Assembly: GCA_965249205.1 (NCBI GenBank)
Contig: CBDFLL010000006.1
Location: 62,001-126,000 of the forward strand
Length of the DNA: 64,000 nucleotides
From: JAQBVV01 sp965249205
GTDB lineage: Bacteria; Acidobacteriota; Vicinamibacteria; Vicinamibacterales; UBA2999
Reading direction: 5' to 3'
Positions 53,387-62,535 of this stretch are shown here, in pieces; position 1 is the first letter of the stretch, and every line of letters starts with the position of its first letter. The notes below the pieces were generated by a model that was given only the letters and a program-made list of their open reading frames with translations, ran no database searches and had not been told where the DNA came from. Both the position numbers and the translations under genes were made by a program.

Positions 53387-55165
53387 ATGACTCTTCATCA
53401 AATTATTCTATTCACACTGCTGGTCGGCGTTTTCGTGTCATTGATCTGGGGCCGGTGGCGATACGATCTGGTTGCGTTCGCCGCCCTCGTCATGGCGGTG
53501 ATGACCGGTGTCGTGCCAGCGGCCGATGCCTTTTCGGGATTCGGTCATTCGGCGACGGTGATCATCGCCCTGGTGCTCATCGTGAGTCGCGCCCTGATCA
53601 ATTCCGGCGTGATCGAGTTGCTTGGACGGCATCTCGTGTCCGCTACCAGAGGCCTCGGCGCCCACATCGGTATCATGTCGGCCGTCGCTGCCGGCCTTTC
53701 CGCGGTCATAAACAATGTAGCCGCGCTCGCAGTGTTGATGCCGGTAGATCTTCAGGCCGCTGCCAAGGCGAACCGAAGCCCTGCATTGACGCTGATGCCG
53801 CTCTCGTTCGCATCGATCCTGGGCGGCATGATCACGCTGATAGGCACACCGCCCAATATCATCATCGCCGAATACAGAAACGACGCGTTGGGCGAGCCCT
53901 TCGGGATGTTCGATTTCGCGCCGGTGGGGTTGGCGTGCGCGATGGCGGGCGTCCTGTTCGTCACGACGCTCGGTTGGCGCCTGATTCCTGGAGATCGCGC
54001 TCTGCATGACTCGGGCAAGGAGTTGCGCGAGCTGGGCGAATACATCGCTGAGCTCAAGGTCTCAGACGGTGCGCCCATCATCGGTAAGCGCGTCGCCGAA
54101 CTCGACCCGATCGCCGAGAAGAAGGAGGCGATCATCGTCGGACTCATCCGCCAACGGCGGCGCCTGCCTGGCGCGGCCAGGCGAGAAGCAGTCAGGGCTG
54201 GCGACATCGTGGTTATCCAGGCCAGACCAAAGGCGATCGATCAACTAGTCGGCGAGCTCGGGCTCGAGTACGTCCGGCGTTTGGCGGGGACCAATGCGCC
54301 TCAGGATGAGGATCTCGGCCTAATGGAGGTCGTCGTGCCCCAGGGGGCGCGTATCGAAGGGCGCTCGGCGCGATCGTTGCGACTGCTGAATCGTCATGAC
54401 GTGACGCTCTTGGGAGTGTCCAGACAGGGACGGCCGTTCCGGGAGCAGATTCGCGACGTCGAGATAGAGGCCGGGGATGTATTGCTACTGCTGGGTCCAA
54501 GCGAGGAGCTGGCCGATATTGCGAGTTGGCTCGAGTGCCTGCCGCTTGCCGAGCGCGGACTGCACATCGTACAGAGAAGCAAGGCGCCGTTGGCGGTGGG
54601 CATCTTTGCCAGCGCGGTGCTGTTGGCAAGCCTCGGTCTGGTCTATCTTCCCGCGGCACTGGCTGGGGCGGTTGTGCTCCTCGTGGCGACGAAGATCGTC
54701 CCAGTGCGCCAGCTCTATGAGTCCGTCGAGTGGCCGGTCATCGTCCTGCTCGGCTCGATGATCCCGATTGGCGCCGCGCTGGAAACCAGTGGAGGCACGC
54801 AACTAATTGCGGAATCCATCATCGGGTTGACTGCGGGGTCATCGCCAGCGGTTGTGCTCACAATCCTGATGATCGTGACCATGACACTGTCCGATGTCAT
54901 GAACAACACCGCCACGGCGGTGATTGCGGCGCCGATCGCCATCGATATCGCCGGCAGCCTGGGCGTGAATGCTGATCCGTTTCTGATGTGCGTCGCGGTG
55001 GCGGCGTCTTGCGCTTTCCTGACGCCCATCGGGCACAAGAACAACACGTTGATCATGGGGCCCGGCGGGTATCACTTTCGCGACTACTGGCGGATGGGGT
55101 TACCCCTGGAGATACTCATCATCGGCGTCGGCGTGCCAGCGATCCTGTGGTTCTGGCCGCTCTGA
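53387..55165 (+). CDS. SLC13/DASS-family permease with two TrkA-C domains
   Basis: 592 residues from MTLHQIILF. Around a dozen transmembrane helices. The paired substrate/sodium motifs are SAVINNVAALAVLMP (near 100) and VMNNTATAVIAAP (near 505). Two RCK/TrkA-C regulatory domains lie in the central loop (about 205-385: GKRVAELDPIAEKK and DVTLLGVSRQGRPF). 'GTPPNIIIAEY' follows the first half. Members carry sulfate, dicarboxylates or similar anions with sodium. The gene is intact in the middle of decayed neighbours and converges with a kinase fragment. Confidence 0.9.
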   Translation: MTLHQIILFTLLVGVFVSLIWGRWRYDLVAFAALVMAVMTGVVPAADAFSGFGHSATVIIALVLIVSRALINSGVIELLGRHLVSATRGLGAHIGIMSAVAAGLSAVINNVAALAVLMPVDLQAAAKANRSPALTLMPLSFASILGGMITLIGTPPNIIIAEYRNDALGEPFGMFDFAPVGLACAMAGVLFVTTLGWRLIPGDRALHDSGKELRELGEYIAELKVSDGAPIIGKRVAELDPIAEKKEAIIVGLIRQRRRLPGAARREAVRAGDIVVIQARPKAIDQLVGELGLEYVRRLAGTNAPQDEDLGLMEVVVPQGARIEGRSARSLRLLNRHDVTLLGVSRQGRPFREQIRDVEIEAGDVLLLLGPSEELADIASWLECLPLAERGLHIVQRSKAPLAVGIFASAVLLASLGLVYLPAALAGAVVLLVATKIVPVRQLYESVEWPVIVLLGSMIPIGAALETSGGTQLIAESIIGLTAGSSPAVVLTILMIVTMTLSDVMNNTATAVIAAPIAIDIAGSLGVNADPFLMCVAVAASCAFLTPIGHKNNTLIMGPGGYHFRDYWRMGLPLEILIIGVGVPAILWFWPL

Positions 55166-55182
55166 GTCCCTGAGAAGGGAGG

Positions 55183-55545
55183 TTATTCGCGAAGAGATCG
55201 GGGAAGGTAGAGCGCCTCGTCAACCGGGATCGCGCCATGCGCAATGCGCTGCGGCAGATCGACGCCCTCGACGAGTTCCATCACGAGCGCGATGATGCCC
55301 GCGCTCTTTTCGAGGCCGTGGATGGCCGCAATATTGGGATGATTCAACGAGGCGAGGGTCTTGGCTTCCCTTTGGAAGCGCGCGAGCCGGTCGGCGTCGT
55401 GCGCGAAGGCTTCCGGCAGGATCTTGATCGCGACGTCGCGGTCTAGCTTCGTGTCGCGGGCCCGATACACCTGGCCCATCCCGCCTTCGCCGATCTTGTC
55501 GGTGACCTCATAGACGCCGACGCGGGTGCCGGGCGTGAGGGCCAA
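55183..55545 (-). pseudogene. truncated LTPGTR-type kinase (N-lobe only)
   Basis: From TTG 55545 it reads LALTPGTRVGVYEVTDKIG, glycine loop GEGGMGQVYRA, VAIK lysine, then 'LNHPNIAAIHGLE' and VMELVEGVDLPQRI. Homology ends at PVDEAL; eight unrelated residues and a stop follow. HRD, DFG and the propeller are missing. TAAAAT lies 7 nt before the TTG, the same promoter layout as the intact kinase. Confidence 0.8.
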
Positions 55546-56121
55546 GTGGCTGATTTTACGGGCCGTGAGCTTCGCCGCGTTATGGACGTCCCAACGCCCG
55601 TCTCCACACGGATCGTTTTCACTTCCGGCCCGCATGGCATTGTGGTGTAGCCTCTTTTTCGGTAGAACTGGTGAGGTGCAGATCGCCGTTCCAATGGTTG
55701 AGACCATGATCTACCGGCCGGTCCGGTTCTTCGTACTAACGTTCGCCGTCACGTGGGTGTGCTGGTTCGCGGCGCCCTACCTTGGAGATGCGCATAACGG
55801 TGATGCGATGTTCCTCGTTCTCATGTTGATCGGCTTGTTGGCTCCGTTTGCCGTAGCCTTGTATCTGACGTTCGCGGCCGGGAATGAAGCGTTGAAGAAA
55901 ACGTTCTTCAACAAGCTGCTCAATATCAGATTGATCCGGCTGCGCAGCTTGACTCTGTTCATGGTTCTCTTTCCCGCATCGATGATCGCATCGATACTGA
56001 TTTCGACGACGTTCGGTTACTCGTTGGACCAGTTCGAGGTGGCGGACGAGTTCTCGTTCACCGTTGGAGCCGTACCGACCCTGCTGTTGCTGCTGCTCGC
56101 TGCCGGTTTCGAGGAGCTAGC

Positions 56122-57158
56122 TGTTGAAGTCAAACACGTTGTTCATCACGCAGCACTCGTGAGTCGTGACACGGGCGGTTCATAGTGCAAGCTGGCGTGC
56201 GGCCGGTCGTGATTGTAGTAGCGCAGCCACGGGCGAAGGGCTCGCCGGCGGTGGCGAGACGTCTGATACGGCTGGACATAGGCCCACTCACGCAGCAGCG
56301 TCTGAATGAAGCGCTCAGCCTTGCCGTTGGTCCGCGGCGTATAGGGGCGCGTCCGCAGATGGCGCAGCGCGTGGGCCTGACAGGCTGTCCGAAACCGCCG
56401 GGACACGTAGCCGCTGCCGTTATCGCTCATGACGCGATGGACGGTGATCTGCCGCGCCGCGTACCAAGCGACGGCTCGGTCCAAGAAAGCGGCACAGGTG
56501 GTCCCCGTCTGGTCGCCCAGGACCTCGACGTAGGCCAGCCGCGTATGGTCGTCCACCGCCACATGCACGTACTCCCAGCCCGCCCCCGGTGACGCCTGCC
56601 GGGGATTCCCATGAATCCGATGGCCTACACGCCGAAAGCGCCCCAGCGGCTTGATGTCCACGTGTAGCAGATCGCCAGGGTGCGGCCACTCGTAGCGCTG
56701 GATCGGGACGGGCGGCGGGCCTGGGAGCCGGTTGAGTCCCAGCCGCCGCAGCCAGGCCCCCACCGTCGAGCGGGGCATCCGCAAGGCGCGGGCAATGGCC
56801 CAGGCCGGCAGGCCGTGTTGCTCGCGGAGCTGCCGGATGAACGTGACCCGGATCGCCGGCGTGACATGCGGAGTCCGCTGCGGCCGGGACGATCGGTCCT
56901 CCAGCCCGGCTGCACCCTCTTCGCGGAACCGGCGCACCCATTTCGCAACCGTGCGGACACTTACGCCGTAGCCCTCGGCCACGGCGTCGTGCGCCCACTC
57001 ATCGAACAGGACACGGCGCACCAATTCCAGGCGCGAAGTCGGGGTCGTCTTGGCATTACGATGAAGCGTCATCCGGGGCCTCCTCTGGTCAGAACGGTGG
57101 TCTGGAAACTCCATTCTTTTCAGAGTGCTCCGGATGAACAACGTGTTTAGCAAAGACA
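56122..57158 (-). mobile_element. IS481-family insertion sequence, copy 2
   Basis: 1037 bp, identical in all inspected parts to copy 1. Flanks GCTAGC (left) and GCTAGG (right) match the NCTAGN target but differ at one base. The right flank fits the disrupted gene, so the left base may be an error of insertion. Confidence 0.93.
56146..57072 (-). CDS. IS481-family transposase (copy 2)
   Basis: 308 residues, same protein as copy 1, intact DDE motifs (HVDIKPLGR, VMSDNGSGY, GKAERFIQTLL). Confidence 0.93.
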   Translation of the reverse strand: MTLHRNAKTTPTSRLELVRRVLFDEWAHDAVAEGYGVSVRTVAKWVRRFREEGAAGLEDRSSRPQRTPHVTPAIRVTFIRQLREQHGLPAWAIARALRMPRSTVGAWLRRLGLNRLPGPPPVPIQRYEWPHPGDLLHVDIKPLGRFRRVGHRIHGNPRQASPGAGWEYVHVAVDDHTRLAYVEVLGDQTGTTCAAFLDRAVAWYAARQITVHRVMSDNGSGYVSRRFRTACQAHALRHLRTRPYTPRTNGKAERFIQTLLREWAYVQPYQTSRHRRRALRPWLRYYNHDRPHASLHYEPPVSRLTSAA

Positions 57159-57666
57159 GCTAGGCTGGAGAGGCTATGCCGTCGAGAGTTTGAACACGAA
57201 TCGCAGCTACTTTCGGGCGACGGCGATCTTCGGCGTTCTCTGGTCGTTGTGGCACCTGCCGATGTTCTTCATTCCGAATTCCTACCAGGCACAGTTGCTT
57301 CAGGAGGATTCTCTTCTGGCAGTGAACTTCTTCGTGAGCATCGTGCCTCTGGCCTTCATCATCAGCTCGTTTTGCAAGAAGAACAGCGGCAGCATTTTGG
57401 GCGCGGTGCTGGTGCATGCGATCGTCAATTTCACTCAGGAATTCTTCGAAGTGTCGCCCTACACCAAATGTATTCAGACGCTCGTTCTGATCGCTGTTGC
57501 GGCTGCTTTCGTCATAGCCGATCGGGACGCATTTTTCGACGATCCCGCCGTAACGGGGTGATACCCGCTTTCATCCCCGCGATCGGGCAGTCAACCCGGC
57601 TGCCCCGGGCAATCTGCGGGGCCAGGGGCGCATAACGGGTCTTCGGTTAACAACGGGAATGCCTAG

Positions 57667-58961
57667 CAGGCTGCTGAAGAACCCGGGTGATCGGGCCGTT
57701 TTCTAAGGATCATGCGAGTCACCACCGACCGACAACGGTGCGCACGGCTGTGCGCTGGCCCCGATCAAGGGGCCGGCGACACGCGCGGCCGGTGATCAGG
57801 GACACCTCGCCTCCAGATTCCGCAGCCGGACCAAGTTATAGACCGTGGCGGCGAAGGTAAGCTGCCAATCCACGAGGGCGACACCGCGATGCCGGAGTTT
57901 GCGCAAGCCGCCGACGGTCTTCATCCAGCCAAAGACCTGTTCTACGAGTTTCCGTTTCCGCTGACTGACGTGATAGCCCGCATGCCGCGTGGTCCGGCCA
58001 TCGATCGCACTCCAGCGGACCTTCTGAGCAACGTGGGGCGTGACGGCCCGGATACGGACAGCGGCCACAAAGCTTGCCACATCGTAGCCCTTGTCCGCCC
58101 CGACCGTGCTGCCCGGCGGCGCGCTGGCCTCCAGCAACAGCGCCGCTGCCTCGCGTTCGGCGGTCCCCGTCGCGTGAGTCGCGCAGACGTTGGCGACAAG
58201 TCCCTGTCGATTGTCCAGCAGCACGTGGCCCAGATACGCCAGCTTGGCTTCCTTCCCCTGGCCCTTCCGAGGCAGCATCGCCTCCGGATCGGTCGTCGAC
58301 TGGTGCGTGTCGTTGCGCCGCCGCTCCCCGTGGAAGTTGACCGTGGGATTCCCGGGGTCATCGGGCGGGTCGCTCTCCGCCGCGTCCCGGCACCGAAAGC
58401 TCTTCAGGCTGGCCCACGCTTCCAATTGGGTCCCATCCACAGTGAAGTGTTCGTCCGAGAGCAGCCCGGCCGCCCGCGCGTGGGCCTGCACCGCATCAAA
58501 GAAGGCGGCCGCGAGATCGCCCGCCAGCAGCCGGTCGCGATTCTTGGTAAACGTGGTGGGATGCCAAACCGGGTCGTCCAAATTCAAGCCCACGAACCAG
58601 CGGAACAGCAGGTTGTAATTGAGCTCTTCCATCAGCAGCCGCTCGCTCCGCACCGTGTAGAGCACCTGCAGCAACAACGCGCGCAGCAGCTGTTCCGGCG
58701 GGATCGACGGACGCCCTGTGTTGGCGTACAGGCCGGCGAACCTGCGCGACATCGTTCTCAGCGCTTCGTCCGTCAGCGCGCGAACCGCGCGGAGCGGATG
58801 GTCGGCTGGCACGCGCTGTTCCGGCGACAGGTAGCTGAACATGTGAGTGCTTTGCTCATCGTGTCCGCGCATGATGGGGCTCCCTTCAGCGGTGTTGGGA
58901 GCATGGTAGTACGCCGGGATCGATCTGTCGATCCCATTTCACGGAGTTTTTCAGCAGCCTG
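57667..58961 (-). mobile_element. IS5-type insertion sequence, copy 3
   Basis: Same 1295-bp element, same orientation as copy 2, with CTAG on both sides (57663-57666, 58962-58965). It lies between the split CPBP gene and the membrane kinase gene. Confidence 0.93.
57796..58872 (-). CDS. IS5-family DDE transposase (copy 3)
   Basis: 358 residues, identical in protein sequence to copies 1 and 2; intact. Confidence 0.93.
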   Translation of the reverse strand: MRGHDEQSTHMFSYLSPEQRVPADHPLRAVRALTDEALRTMSRRFAGLYANTGRPSIPPEQLLRALLLQVLYTVRSERLLMEELNYNLLFRWFVGLNLDDPVWHPTTFTKNRDRLLAGDLAAAFFDAVQAHARAAGLLSDEHFTVDGTQLEAWASLKSFRCRDAAESDPPDDPGNPTVNFHGERRRNDTHQSTTDPEAMLPRKGQGKEAKLAYLGHVLLDNRQGLVANVCATHATGTAEREAAALLLEASAPPGSTVGADKGYDVASFVAAVRIRAVTPHVAQKVRWSAIDGRTTRHAGYHVSQRKRKLVEQVFGWMKTVGGLRKLRHRGVALVDWQLTFAATVYNLVRLRNLEARCP

Positions 58962-59215
58962 CTAGTTGCATCGACTATCGTCTCGATACTCCGTCGCCAC
59001 CCATCCGGGAGCACAGCGGCTCGTCCAGGCCTCGCGGTCGTTGTGGGCTGACGGGCCACTGAAGGCCCTGCGCCGTGTGTCGCGCTGAGAGACGCGTCGC
59101 AGAACGACAGCGCCGAAGGAGAGGTCGCTTCCCCATGCCTCGAAGCATCGAGCGGGTCGGTTCCGAGCCGATCCGGCGGCAATTGCGCGACGAACGCTCT
59201 GTCAGGCTCGCGTCC

Positions 59216-60822
59216 TCATGCCCCTTCGAGTCTTTGTTCCCACCATTCGCGGCCCTGCGCCTCTGTCCACGCACGCGCGTCACCCGCAACTTGTAGAGCC
59301 TGCGCCAATTTGTCGGCGCTCTGCGGCCTGTCCTCAGGACGCTTGGCGAGACACTGCAGGATGACCTCATCCAGCGCGGGAGGTATCGGCAGTTCGCTGC
59401 ACTGAGACGGCGGTGGCGGCTCGTCGCGAGCGTGCTGTGTCAGCATGTCCATGACGGTCGCTCCCTGGAATACTGTTTGGCCGGTCAGTAGCCAGAAGGC
59501 GACGCACCCGACGGCATACAGGTCCGTCCGCCCGTCAGACGCGGCATCGCCAAGTACCTGCTCGGGAGCCATGAAGGCTGGTGTGCCCGCGATGACGTTC
59601 GCGACCGTCAGCTGAGCCATCGCTTCTCTGTCGCCGACGTCGTGTCGCAGTTTGACCATACCGAAGTCCAGAACTTTAACGAAATCGAACTTCCGTCCAT
59701 ACCGGCAGACGTGAATGTTGGACGGCTTAATGTCGCGATGCACGAGCCCAGCCGCATGGGCCTCGCTGAGTGAATCGCACACTTGGGTCAGCAGATGCAC
59801 CGCCCTCTCCGCAGGTAGCGGGCCGAACCTTTTGACAAGAACCTGGGCGTCGTAGCCGTCGAGAAGCTCCATCACGTAGAAGAAGGTCCCGGTGTCTGAG
59901 ATCCCGAAGTCGTAGAGCTCGATCGTGTGCGGGGAACGGAGCGATGCGGTGGCCTGCGCCTCGCGCTCAAACCGGGCCAGGGCGATCTGCCGAGTGTCAG
60001 CGTCACCGCCCAGGGCTTCCGGGCGGATGAGCTTAATCGCGGCGGCCCGGGCCAACATGCGGTGCTCGGCCTTCCACACCTCACCCATCCCACCGCGGCC
60101 GATCCGATCGATCAACCGGTAACTACCCATTTCCCGAGCGCGACCCACATCCGCGCCCAACTTGTAGACCACCCGCGCGCCGACGTACCCCATCAGCACG
60201 ACCAGGCCGTACCCCAACGCGAACAAAAAATAAACTCCGGCCAGCCTACCGCCATGATCGCTCCCGGACCGAATCGAATCGACAGGGCCAACACGATAGG
60301 CACGGCACTCACGGATGCGATCATGGCCAGCAGGGCTCTGCGGGGCGGCGTGGGTACGACCATCGCGTAGAGCAACACCCAACTCGCGACCCACGACATG
60401 CCGACCCCTCCGTATTCTCCTGGGCGGCGCTGGATCGGCGCGTAGAACTCGGAATATTCCGCGGTCGCGATCCCGAAGCTGATCACTACCTCGAACACAA
60501 GCCCAAGGTTGAGCACCGTGGCGGCGGGGAGCTTCGAGTACTTGGTGATAGCAGCCACCGCCAAGGCCAGGCTGATGGAGATGACGCCCGGCGCCCACCG
60601 TATAGTTCGCTCGAAGAGATCCGCCAGTTGGTCTGCTCCGCCGATGACCACATCCCCGAAGTTGGCCGCGAAGAACACGAAGGCAATGAGCAGGGCCAGA
60701 ATATGCAGGCGCCGCTGGGCGTCCTTGAGGAGATCGTCTGGCAGTGTTCGCGACCACGTCGACGTCTTGCGGCCCGATTCAGGTCGAAGATCCCCCGGCT
60801 GGAGCAGCGTATGAGCCGTCAT
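59216..60822 (-). pseudogene. Ser/Thr kinase with N-terminal multi-helix membrane domain, frameshifted at a T-run
   Basis: The N-terminal part (from ATG 60822) has about six transmembrane helices (ILALLIAFVFFAANFG, VISISLALAVAAITKYS, VLLYAMVVPTP). The frame is lost at six T near 60228; the kinase frame continues FALGYGLVVLMGYVGARVV and then GRGGMGEVWKAE, AAIKLI lysine, HRDIKPSN, DFG in KVLDFGMVK, and FMAPEQ. One missing T would restore a protein of about 535 residues with the kinase at the C-terminus. All catalytic residues are present, so an assembly error is plausible. It differs from the LTPGTR/propeller kinases in having the membrane part first and no propeller. Confidence 0.82.
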
Positions 60823-60857
60823 ATCTCGTTCTTGTGGGCTGCGCGGATGAGCGCCAA
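60819..60857 (-). CDS. possible 12-codon leader peptide before the membrane kinase
   Basis: TTG GCG CTC ... ATA TGA encodes LALIRAAHKNEI. Its first three codons copy the LAL start of the propeller kinases and its stop overlaps the kinase ATG as ATGA. Because TATAAT ends 8 nt before the TTG, it could be translated from a leaderless transcript and couple translation to the kinase. Short, so chance is possible. Confidence 0.35.
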   Translation of the reverse strand: MALIRAAHKNEI

Positions 60858-60865
60858 GTCACTGA

Positions 60866-60871
60866 ATTATA
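60866..60871 (-). promoter_or_regulatory. -10 element before the leader peptide and membrane kinase
   Basis: TATAAT on the minus strand, followed by TCAGTGACTTGGCGCTC. The same arrangement TATAATCAGCCACTTGTCC is seen at the kinase remnant near 32140, so the promoter belongs to the same family. Confidence 0.5.
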
Positions 60872-60924
60872 TGGCCTAAAGGGACCGCGAACGAGATAGC
60901 GGACGCGCGTGGCCCGTACACGGG

Positions 60925-60934
60925 CTAGTGTTTA
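60925..60934. repeat. family C repeat, left arm only
   Basis: CTAGTGTTTA preceded by GTACACGGG, as at 53200-53216. The rest of the unit is absent. Confidence 0.4.
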
Positions 60935-61017
60935 CCCAAAGGGGGCGGCTGACGCCGGACGAGGGCTGGTCAGCAGCGGCGGGTGGCCACGTCACACATG
61001 ACGAGACCGGCTGCGGG

Positions 61018-61179
61018 CAGCCCGTGGTGGAAGTCCAGCGGCATTCGACGATTGATGCATCCTCGCGGTCTGCGTTGCTCCTCCCTCCAATACAGGCGGT
61101 ATTCTCGGTCGTCGCGCCTTGTTCGCGAGGCGCCTCACTCGTCTCGGTGCGATGCCGGACTTTCACCACGGACTGCTAG
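61018..61179. mobile_element. MITE-like element, family B, copy 2
   Basis: Similar over its whole length to 28248-28409, with the same inverted ends. The right CTAG (61176-61179) contains the TAG stop of the VWA gene. The left CTAG is not present (flank GCGGG), so one side has changed since insertion. Confidence 0.75.
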
Positions 61180-62486
61180 TGAATCGTCTTCGTCTTCCCG
61201 TCCATGTAGTCCATCAGGACGTACTGGCCGAGCGTGTGGGGCGTCGTGAAATACGCCTTGCCGCGGCAGATGGACGCGACCCGCCGGACAAACGCCACCA
61301 GGTCATGGTCGCGCGCCAGCATGAAGGTGTTGATCATGATGCCGGCCTTCTGGCACGCGTTCACTTCCGCAAACGTCTCGGCGACGATGTACGGATCGAG
61401 ACCAAACGCGTTCTTGTAAATCCTCCCGTCAGGGCGGGTGAGCGCGGAGGGTTTCCCGTCGGTCACCATGACGATCTGACGCATGTCCTTCCTCTGGCGC
61501 TCGAGGATACGGCGGGCGAGACGGAGTCCTTCGCGGGTATTGGTGTAATACGGGCCAACGCGGACCCGGCCGAGCTGCTTCAACGGGATCTCTTCCGCGG
61601 AGTCGTGAAACAACACCGCGTTTAGCGAGTCGCCTGGATACTGCGTGCGTATGAGGTGCGCCAGAGCCAGCGCGACGCGCTTGGCGGGAGTGAAGCGATC
61701 CTCACCGTACAGGATCATGCTGTGACTGCAGTCCAGCATGATCACAGTCGCGCAGGAACTCTGGTATTCGCTCTGCGTCACCATCAGGTCGGGGTAGTCA
61801 ACATCGATGGCCGCGGCGGCACCGGTTCGTCCGCCGGCCTGGTGGCCATAGGCTCGGCCTTCCGCGTGCAGTCGGCGGACGGCGTTGAGAATCGTGCCGC
61901 TCGCATCCAGATTCATCGTGTCGCCGAACTCGTAGGGTCTGGACGCCGCAATCGCTTCAACCCCTGTGGCCAGGTGACGCGTGTCGTGACGGCCAGCACT
62001 GCGCCGACCCACGGCGCCGAGGAGATCCCGCAGCGCGCGATACCCGAGAAAGTCCAGCGCCTTGTCGGTGACCTCGAACGTGACGGGCCCTGTGTCCTCG
62101 CCGACACCGCCGCCTGATCCGCGCCGGTGCTCGCGCTCGCGCTCAAGGTCCGGCGCGGCTGTGATGAACCCCTGCTCCATCATGCGGTCGATGATTTGTT
62201 GGACAAGATCCTCGATCTGTTGTCGTCCGGCCTCCTGATCTCCGTCGGCGGGATCGCCGAGCAGCTGTTGCAGCGCATCATCCGAGAGTACGCCACCGCT
62301 AAACAGCGCCTCCAAGATGGCGTCATGCAATGCCTGCATGGTTCGGTCTTCATCGTCGTCGGACCCAATGCCCCACGGATCGCTAAAACCGCTGGACAGC
62401 AGCATGTCAGAGAGCTGTGACACAAGATCTTCGAGATCGACCTCGTCAAGCAGTTTGCCGGTGTACTTCGTGTAGCGATATTTCAT
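61176..62486 (-). CDS. VWA-domain protein paired with a MoxR ATPase
   Basis: 436 residues from MKYRYTKYTGKLL; the longer frame to 62525 lacks support. The N-terminal half is acidic and helical (about 1-150). The C-terminal von Willebrand A domain has the metal site DCSHSM (DxSxS) followed by 'AVLFHDSAEEI' and 'VMVTDGKPSA'. MoxR/VWA pairs act as chaperone-like systems for assembly or metal insertion in other proteins. The TAG stop is part of the CTAG at the end of a family B MITE. It follows the MoxR gene by 49 bp on the same strand. Confidence 0.88.
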   Translation of the reverse strand: MKYRYTKYTGKLLDEVDLEDLVSQLSDMLLSSGFSDPWGIGSDDDEDRTMQALHDAILEALFSGGVLSDDALQQLLGDPADGDQEAGRQQIEDLVQQIIDRMMEQGFITAAPDLEREREHRRGSGGGVGEDTGPVTFEVTDKALDFLGYRALRDLLGAVGRRSAGRHDTRHLATGVEAIAASRPYEFGDTMNLDASGTILNAVRRLHAEGRAYGHQAGGRTGAAAAIDVDYPDLMVTQSEYQSSCATVIMLDCSHSMILYGEDRFTPAKRVALALAHLIRTQYPGDSLNAVLFHDSAEEIPLKQLGRVRVGPYYTNTREGLRLARRILERQRKDMRQIVMVTDGKPSALTRPDGRIYKNAFGLDPYIVAETFAEVNACQKAGIMINTFMLARDHDLVAFVRRVASICRGKAYFTTPHTLGQYVLMDYMDGKTKTIH

Positions 62487-62535
62487 CGGGTTAGGACATG
62501 GCCAGGCGGTCGTGCCTGTGGGCACGAGACACCGA

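Larger units (their letters stand above)
55694..57561 (+). pseudogene. CPBP-family intramembrane protease, split by IS481 copy 2
   Basis: The 5' part (55694 to about 56120) carries several helices and ends GFEEL; the 3' part resumes GWRGYAVESL after the element and runs in frame to 57561. Joined, the break falls inside the catalytic motif EExxWRG (GAG GAG CTA GGC TGG AGA GGC). The second motif region FGVLWSLWHLPMFF and a late HAIVNF histidine are present. Restored length is about 277 residues. Start codon is uncertain (ATG 55694 or 55706). Confidence 0.85.
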
